Below, piece by piece: positions 7,301-9,713 of a stretch of DNA of 9,713 nt. Origin of the DNA: Cyanobacteria bacterium UBA11370 (GTDB taxonomy: Bacteria > Cyanobacteriota > Cyanobacteriia > Cyanobacteriales > Coleofasciculaceae); contig DNGI01000516.1 in the NCBI GenBank assembly GCA_003486645.1, positions 2,355-12,067 of the forward strand, in the 5' to 3' direction. Both the position numbers and the translations under genes were made by a program. Every line of letters starts with the position of its first letter. Position 1 is the stretch's first letter. The notes below the pieces were generated by a model. That model saw nothing but the letters and a program-made list of their open reading frames with translations. It did not search any database and was not told where the DNA came from.

Positions 7301-8976
7301 TAATACCAATCTTTGCCCTGCCTGGTAATTTTTACCTCTTCCCGCACCCCAACTCCTGTATCTAAAACCTGGCGTTTGATGCGGGTTAATACGGCAGCAT
7401 CATTCCGTGGCATTAAATCACTATCTGTTTTCCCTAAAACCTCGTTGTCTTCAAAATCTAATGCTGGGTTATAGATCCAGGTATAGCGCAATTCTCGGTC
7501 TTGATTAAAAACAGTAATTGGCGAGTTTTTCAGTGCCACCCGCAGTCGTTCTACCGTTTGTCGTAGCGTCTCCTCCGTGCGTTTGCGTTCTATAAATTGA
7601 CCAATTTGACTACCAATTGCTGCCATCATTTGCAGCAAATCTTTATCGGGTTCTTGGGCTTGATGGCTATAACAATCAATCACTCCTAAAACATCATTTC
7701 CTAACCGAATAGGGAAACCAAAAGCAGTACGCAATCCTGCCTTATTTGCAAATTCTCCTCTTGCAAAGTTTTGATCGTGAAGAATATCTGAAATCCAAGC
7801 GGGTTGTCCCGTCACCCAAATTCGACCCGGTAGTCCTATCCCAGAGTCAAAGCTGATCCGTTGAGTGGCTTCGATAAATTCCTCTAAATTGGCGCTGGGT
7901 ACGTACCAACTATCCACACAACGCAGGACATTAGCGTGATCATCAACAGTCCAAATAGAACCCAGTTGCCATCCTAAACTTTCACAGAGGGATTGAAGAA
8001 TCGTCGGTACAGCTTCTGCTAGGGTAGTCGCCTCTGCCAGAATGCGAGTAACCGCATATTGGGTATTTTGACGCTGTTCAGTTCGTTTCCGCTGAGTCAG
8101 ATCAAGGGCAAAAAAAACTCCACTATCTGATCTGTTTGAGAACGACGCACCACCGATAAGAACAGGAATTCGCTGACCCTCTTTACTGATATATTCTTTT
8201 TCAAACGGTGTGCAAATGCCTTTCGTTTCAATTTCAATCAGGCACTGTTCATCCAGATAAAGATATTCTGGCGGTGTCAACTTGCGCCAATCAATTCGTC
8301 CAGCTTCTAAGTCCTCTCTGGTATAACCAATCAGATTAAGTAGGGCATTATTTGCCTCAGTAATACTCCCACTACACGTCCAAACACCAATTCCAATCAT
8401 GTTACATTCAAAGATGGGTTGGAATAGGGTTTCCCTTTGATTTAGTACAGCTTTAGCCTGGTTGCACTCCTTGATTTGAGATGAAGCAAGTACCCGTTGT
8501 GTTGTTTCGGTAAAGGTGGAAACTACACCGCCGACCTGTTCAGTATCGAGGAAAATAGGACTATGGGAGTAGGTAAAATAGGTTTCTTCTGTATAGCCAT
8601 CTTGATCCACTTGCAACACGATATTATCGGATGACGTGACCTGTCCGGTAGAGAGAACCTCCTCCAATTGTGATCCAATGACATTGTAAATTTCTGGTAA
8701 AACGTCTCGTCCCGATTGTGCCAATGCTTGAGAGTATTTAAAACCAAAAATAGACTGCCATCCATCGTTATAAAGTAGAATCAGATCCTTTCCCCACCAA
8801 ATCATCATCGGACATGGGGAATTAAGGCAAATGCTAACCGCCGTCCGCAGACTCAATGACCAATTCTCAATCGATCCCAGTGGAGTATTTGACCAATCGA
8901 AGGCACGAATGGTAGTTCCCATTTCACCACCACCTGGTAGTATCTTTTCAACACTAGTTACTTGGTTTTGGGTCAT
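4366..8976 (-). CDS. Hybrid sensor histidine kinase with seven PAS domains, one GAF and a C-terminal receiver
   Basis: This 1536-residue soluble kinase has no membrane segment, so it should sense cytosolic signals. In order: PAS (about 20-165, opening with GEMGTTIRAFDW), PAS (182-300), GAF (305-465), five more PAS (475-595, 595-718, 722-843, 845-967, 971-1096), a short coiled linker, HisKA (1122-1190), HATPase (1232-1392) and receiver (1414-1532). H1131 in SHELRSP is the autophosphorylation site. The N box (N1244, N1248), G1 (DNGKGIS, 1323-1329), F box (FEYFRQ, 1337-1342) and G2 (GGLGLGL, 1352-1358) are all present, so the kinase should be active. The receiver keeps D1420-D1421, phospho-acceptor D1464, T1496 and K1518. 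No LOV cysteine motif or phytochrome-type bilin motif is seen, so the ligands are unknown. Residues about 1265-1315 form an unusual insert between N and G1 boxes that includes a dispersed repeat. AGGA stands 4 bases before the ATG. No DNA-binding output domain or response-regulator gene is adjacent. Confidence 0.95.
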   Translation of the reverse strand: MTQNQVTSVEKILPGGGEMGTTIRAFDWSNTPLGSIENWSLSLRTAVSICLNSPCPMMIWWGKDLILLYNDGWQSIFGFKYSQALAQSGRDVLPEIYNVIGSQLEEVLSTGQVTSSDNIVLQVDQDGYTEETYFTYSHSPIFLDTEQVGGVVSTFTETTQRVLASSQIKECNQAKAVLNQRETLFQPIFECNMIGIGVWTCSGSITEANNALLNLIGYTREDLEAGRIDWRKLTPPEYLYLDEQCLIEIETKGICTPFEKEYISKEGQRIPVLIGGASFSNRSDSGVFFALDLTQRKRTEQRQNTQYAVTRILAEATTLAEAVPTILQSLCESLGWQLGSIWTVDDHANVLRCVDSWYVPSANLEEFIEATQRISFDSGIGLPGRIWVTGQPAWISDILHDQNFARGEFANKAGLRTAFGFPIRLGNDVLGVIDCYSHQAQEPDKDLLQMMAAIGSQIGQFIERKRTEETLRQTVERLRVALKNSPITVFNQDRELRYTWIYNPALDFEDNEVLGKTDSDLMPRNDAAVLTRIKRQVLDTGVGVREEVKITRQGKDWYYDLTVEPLRDSNNQIIGVTCASVDISERKHSEMALQKSETLLNAVLASSPIGIAVLDRDLRYIHINEALAAINGLPLSEHLGRTFWEVLPAWAPEFAPILQQVMETKEPLLNQEISGETNPPGVYRYALVNYYPVYLPDGEVVGVGVTSMDVTKLKRIEQALRESESRFRRMADSAPVFIWMSGLDGHCTYHNQPWLEFVGQTLEEALTNGWPNGIHPDDLQHCLDTYMAAFKARQSFTIEYRHRGKDGEYHWLFDTGVPLFNDDNSFLGYIGSGIDITDRKRAMEALRDALQKLNFHVENTPLGVIERDRNFRITRWSHSAEKMFGWQADEVIGKDFRTVHEDDLEAMQNFRVRLLNGEETHTISYNRNYTKDGSIIYCEWYKSALRDDDGNLVSILSLVLDVTERHRAEQALRESEQRFRIAQELSLDAFTILNSVRNNTGEIIDFEWAYVNPKAAEILNYPADYLIGKRLLDVLPGNKTNSELFERYVEVVDSGNPHDIEISYNAEGISGWFRNMAVKIGDGIAISFSDISQRKRDEAERMQLLERERVAREEAEAANRIKDEFLAVLSHELRSPLNPILGWAKLLRERKFDQKATDRALETIERNAKLQSQLIEDLLDVSRILRGKLVLNITPVNLMTTIEAALETVRLAAQAKAIQIQTLLDPTVGLIRGDANRLQQIVWNLLSNAVKFTPSGGQIEVHLSTYFENTSFQQNQQSSVNKQYSNNPSSKSLSVATHSRSVTEGVSPIPNLKLDYAEIQVKDNGKGISPEFLPHVFEYFRQENGSTTRQFGGLGLGLAIVRHLVELHGGSVFVESEGENLGATFTVRLPLMKTHAPIHQGKVELLQPANLNGLHILIVDDETDIRELIAFILEQSGANVTVTTSAEEALIRLKESIPDVLLSDIGMPHVDGYMLMQKVNDLLSEKGKKIPAIALTAYAGEYHQQKALEAGFQMHLAKPVEPEELVRAIARLVGRV
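5054..5099 (-). repeat. 46-nt dispersed repeat embedded in the kinase gene
   Basis: Read on the minus strand this element begins TTAGCGTAGCG, ends GCGTTAGCCC and contains the self-complementary CACGAAGTG. The same ends, TTAGCGTAGCG and GCGTAGCCC, occur with a 2-base centre in the spacer at 9240-9261. It encodes roughly kinase residues 1293-1308 (VATHSRSVTEGVSP, 1295-1308), inside a stretch of about 50 residues rich in N, Q and S that separates the N and G1 boxes. Kinases of this type usually have only a short link there, so I read it as a mobile spacer-type repeat that inserted without breaking the frame. Confidence 0.75.
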
Positions 8977-9114
8977 TATTTCCTGTCTCTGGCGGTGATG
9001 CCATGACGGTTTAAGTACGCCATTGCTCTACCATAAGATAGAGGATAAGCCATGCTGTAGGTTAATGAGATAACCCTAAAGGAAGATCTTAACGCTAGTT
9101 GATAGGGTGGCGGG
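8977..9114. other. Kinase 5' region, no clear promoter seen
   Basis: This 138-bp stretch precedes the kinase start. The only site I can support is AGGA on the minus strand (8981-8984) as a slightly close ribosome-binding site. I find no convincing pair of -35 and -10 boxes and no small gene. Any kinase promoter probably lies here, because everything further upstream is repeats. Confidence 0.4.
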
Positions 9115-9156
9115 TAATTGTTAATTGCTAATTGCTCATCGCTAATTGCTAATTGC
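9115..9156. repeat. Heptanucleotide tandem repeat, six TAATTGC-type units
   Basis: Six 7-base units follow each other without gaps: TAATTGT, TAATTGC, TAATTGC, TCATCGC, TAATTGC, TAATTGC. Heptanucleotide tandem repeats (STRR) are known from filamentous cyanobacteria, and this fits that class. The fourth unit carries two changes. No coding role is apparent. Confidence 0.9.
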
Positions 9157-9159
9157 TTA

Positions 9160-9208
9160 TAAGCTGTCGCGCTTACAAGTCTTTTTGCAACAGTTGCAAA
9201 AAGACTTG
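9160..9208. repeat. Paired hairpins: a 5-bp stem, then a 33-nt perfect palindrome
   Basis: TAAGC (9160-9164) pairs with GCTTA (9171-9175) around TGTCGC. Immediately next to it, 9176-9208 is a perfect palindrome with 16-nt arms (CAAGTCTTTTTGCAAC and its complement) around a central A. Two adjoining palindromes recall REP-type elements. Transcribed from either strand, the long one would make a very stable stem. Confidence 0.9.
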
Positions 9209-9571
9209 CTTTGAGTGGATTTCCTCATTTTGAATTTTATTAGCGTAGCGGGGCGTAGCCCATGCAAGAATTTTAAATGGCTTACCCGCCAATGGGAACC
9301 CAACTTCAACGAACGAGTTCCCATTTATAAGCAATGCTTTCATGTTTTTTTGAAATGAGAAAGCATTTATTATAAATGGGAACCCAAATTCAACGAATGC
9401 GTACCTGTTTCTAATTATCGAGTTCACTTTCCTTTGCAACACAAAAGCGTTACTGATGAATGAGAACCCAAATTCAACGAATGCGTACCTGTTTCTAATT
9501 ATCGAGTTCACTTTCCTTTGCAACACGAAGGCGTTACCGATAAATGAGAACCCAAATCTAATCACGGACAT
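9173..9571 (-). CDS. Doubtful open frame over the 84-bp repeats (132 codons)
   Basis: An open frame of 132 codons runs from ATG at 9571 to a stop at 9173. It consists of 28-residue repeats of the form FGFSFI-x-NAFVLQRKVNSII...YAFVE, followed by a tail read out of the GCGTAGC element and of the 33-nt palindrome. I recognise no protein family. Against a real gene: it is made wholly of dispersed repeats, no well-spaced ribosome-binding site is present (AAGGG abuts the ATG), and the tail is a translated palindrome. In favour: three of the four differences between the two closest repeats are synonymous, and the frame has stayed open. Most likely it is not a gene. Confidence 0.15.
   Translation of the reverse strand: MSVIRFGFSFIGNAFVLQRKVNSIIRNRYAFVEFGFSFISNAFVLQRKVNSIIRNRYAFVEFGFPFIINAFSFQKNMKALLINGNSFVEVGFPLAGKPFKILAWATPRYANKIQNEEIHSKQVFLQLLQKDL
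9240..9261. repeat. Short GCGTAGC-type dispersed repeat
   Basis: The element reads TTAGCGTAGCG, GG, then GCGTAGCCC. It contains GCGTAGC twice, 10 bases apart, and GGGC-GTA-GCCC as a small hairpin. Its ends match those of the repeat inside the kinase gene at 5054-5099, with only the centre differing. This indicates one repeat family with two members in the window. Confidence 0.75.
9297..9565. repeat. 84-bp tandem repeat, three full units and the start of a fourth
   Basis: Units start with AACCC at 9297, 9381 and 9465, exactly 84 bp apart, and a fourth start at 9549 loses similarity after about 10 bases. Units two and three agree at 80 of 84 positions, while the first agrees with the second at about 56 of 84, so the last duplication is recent and the first old. 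The period is a multiple of three, which keeps a frame open on the minus strand. Confidence 0.95.
9320..9380. repeat. 61-nt imperfect hairpin within the first 84-bp unit
   Basis: CCCATTTATAA (9320-9330) pairs fully with 9370-9380, and after a 2x2 mismatch AATGCTTTC (9333-9341) pairs fully with 9359-9367, giving 20 paired bases on each side of a 17-base loop that includes a T-run. The second and third 84-bp units lack this pairing. It may be a separate palindromic repeat lodged in, or a structured relic of, the first unit. Confidence 0.8.
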
Positions 9572-9574
9572 CCC

Positions 9575-9594
9575 TTGGGTTGCAAATTACCCAA
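9575..9594. repeat. Small hairpin
   Basis: TTGGGT (9575-9580) pairs with ACCCAA (9589-9594) around an 8-base loop. It lies just outside the 84-bp repeats. No T-run follows on either strand, so a terminator role is not supported. Confidence 0.4.
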
Positions 9595-9606
9595 CCTAAT
9601 AAGCAA

Positions 9607-9634
9607 TTCAAAATTCAAAATTCAAAATTCAAAA
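9607..9634. repeat. Heptanucleotide tandem repeat, four perfect TTCAAAA units
   Basis: TTCAAAA is repeated four times without error, starting at 9607, 9614, 9621 and 9628. It shares the 7-base period of the TAATTGC tract at 9115 but not its sequence. The remaining DNA to the window edge shows no gene; the last bases (9691-9713) are a purine-rich GGGAGAGGG-type run cut off by the window. Confidence 0.9.
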
Positions 9635-9713
9635 TCGGAAAACCCAATGGTGACAAGCATCTTAGTGGTTCACCAGACAAATTTTGACAGGTAGGGAGAG
9701 GGGGAGAGGGGGG

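Noticed and set aside
7582..8062. Phytochrome-type bilin-binding GAF in the kinase
   Set aside because: The GAF has a cysteine at about residue 435 (GVIDCYSH), but it lies in a strand near the end of the domain and not in the canonical bilin-attachment context.
8523..8765. Second open frame of 80 codons on the minus strand within the kinase N-terminus
   Set aside because: It overlaps the first PAS domain in another frame and shows no recognisable protein features.
9240..9261. Intrinsic terminator
   Set aside because: The GGGC-GTA-GCCC stem is only 4 bp and no T-run follows on either strand.
9297..9565. CRISPR array
   Set aside because: The units are 84 bp long and directly adjoining, with no alternation of constant repeats and unique spacers, and no cas genes are present.

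Overview
The window looks like chromosomal DNA of a cyanobacterium, probably a filamentous one. The octamer GCGATCGC (the HIP1 motif over-represented in many cyanobacterial genomes) occurs six times in full, starting at 84, 1897, 2601, 4388, 5571 and 6370, always inside genes. Short palindromic and heptanucleotide repeats of a cyanobacterial type fill the spacers, and both the very long multi-PAS hybrid kinase and the ClC-CBS-USP fusion are typical of this phylum. I cannot name a genus from the sequence alone.

Layout. On the plus strand, 39-2657 encodes a ClC chloride transporter/channel fused to two CBS and two universal-stress-protein domains. It is followed at 2763-3395 by a solitary PD-(D/E)XK nuclease-like protein related to the N-terminus of type I restriction R subunits. 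A 234-bp convergent spacer (3396-3629) carries two copies of one palindromic repeat (one intact, one decayed) flanking an AT-rich palindrome. On the minus strand, reading from high to low coordinates, a 1536-residue hybrid sensor histidine kinase (8976-4366) is followed after 37 bp by a type II toxin-antitoxin pair: an antitoxin-like protein (4327-4037) and a PIN-domain VapC-type toxin (4040-3630), which overlap by 4 bp. The 737 bp upstream of the kinase (8977-9713) is almost entirely repeats: heptamer tracts, near-perfect hairpins, a dispersed GCGTAGC-type element and three 84-bp tandem units that happen to keep a reading frame open.

Functional reading. The genes do not form one obvious pathway. 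The ClC fusion suggests halide transport or permeation tuned by nucleotide-binding domains. The kinase suggests integration of several cytosolic cues with phosphorelay to its own receiver domain; its output partner is not in the window. The toxin-antitoxin pair and the solitary nuclease are common cyanobacterial accessory genes. The points most worth a second look are the glutamine at the ClC external gating-glutamate position, the dispersed repeat embedded in frame in the ATP-binding domain of the kinase, and the 84-bp tandem repeat with a protein-like substitution pattern. I found no convincing evidence of a wholly new multi-gene system.
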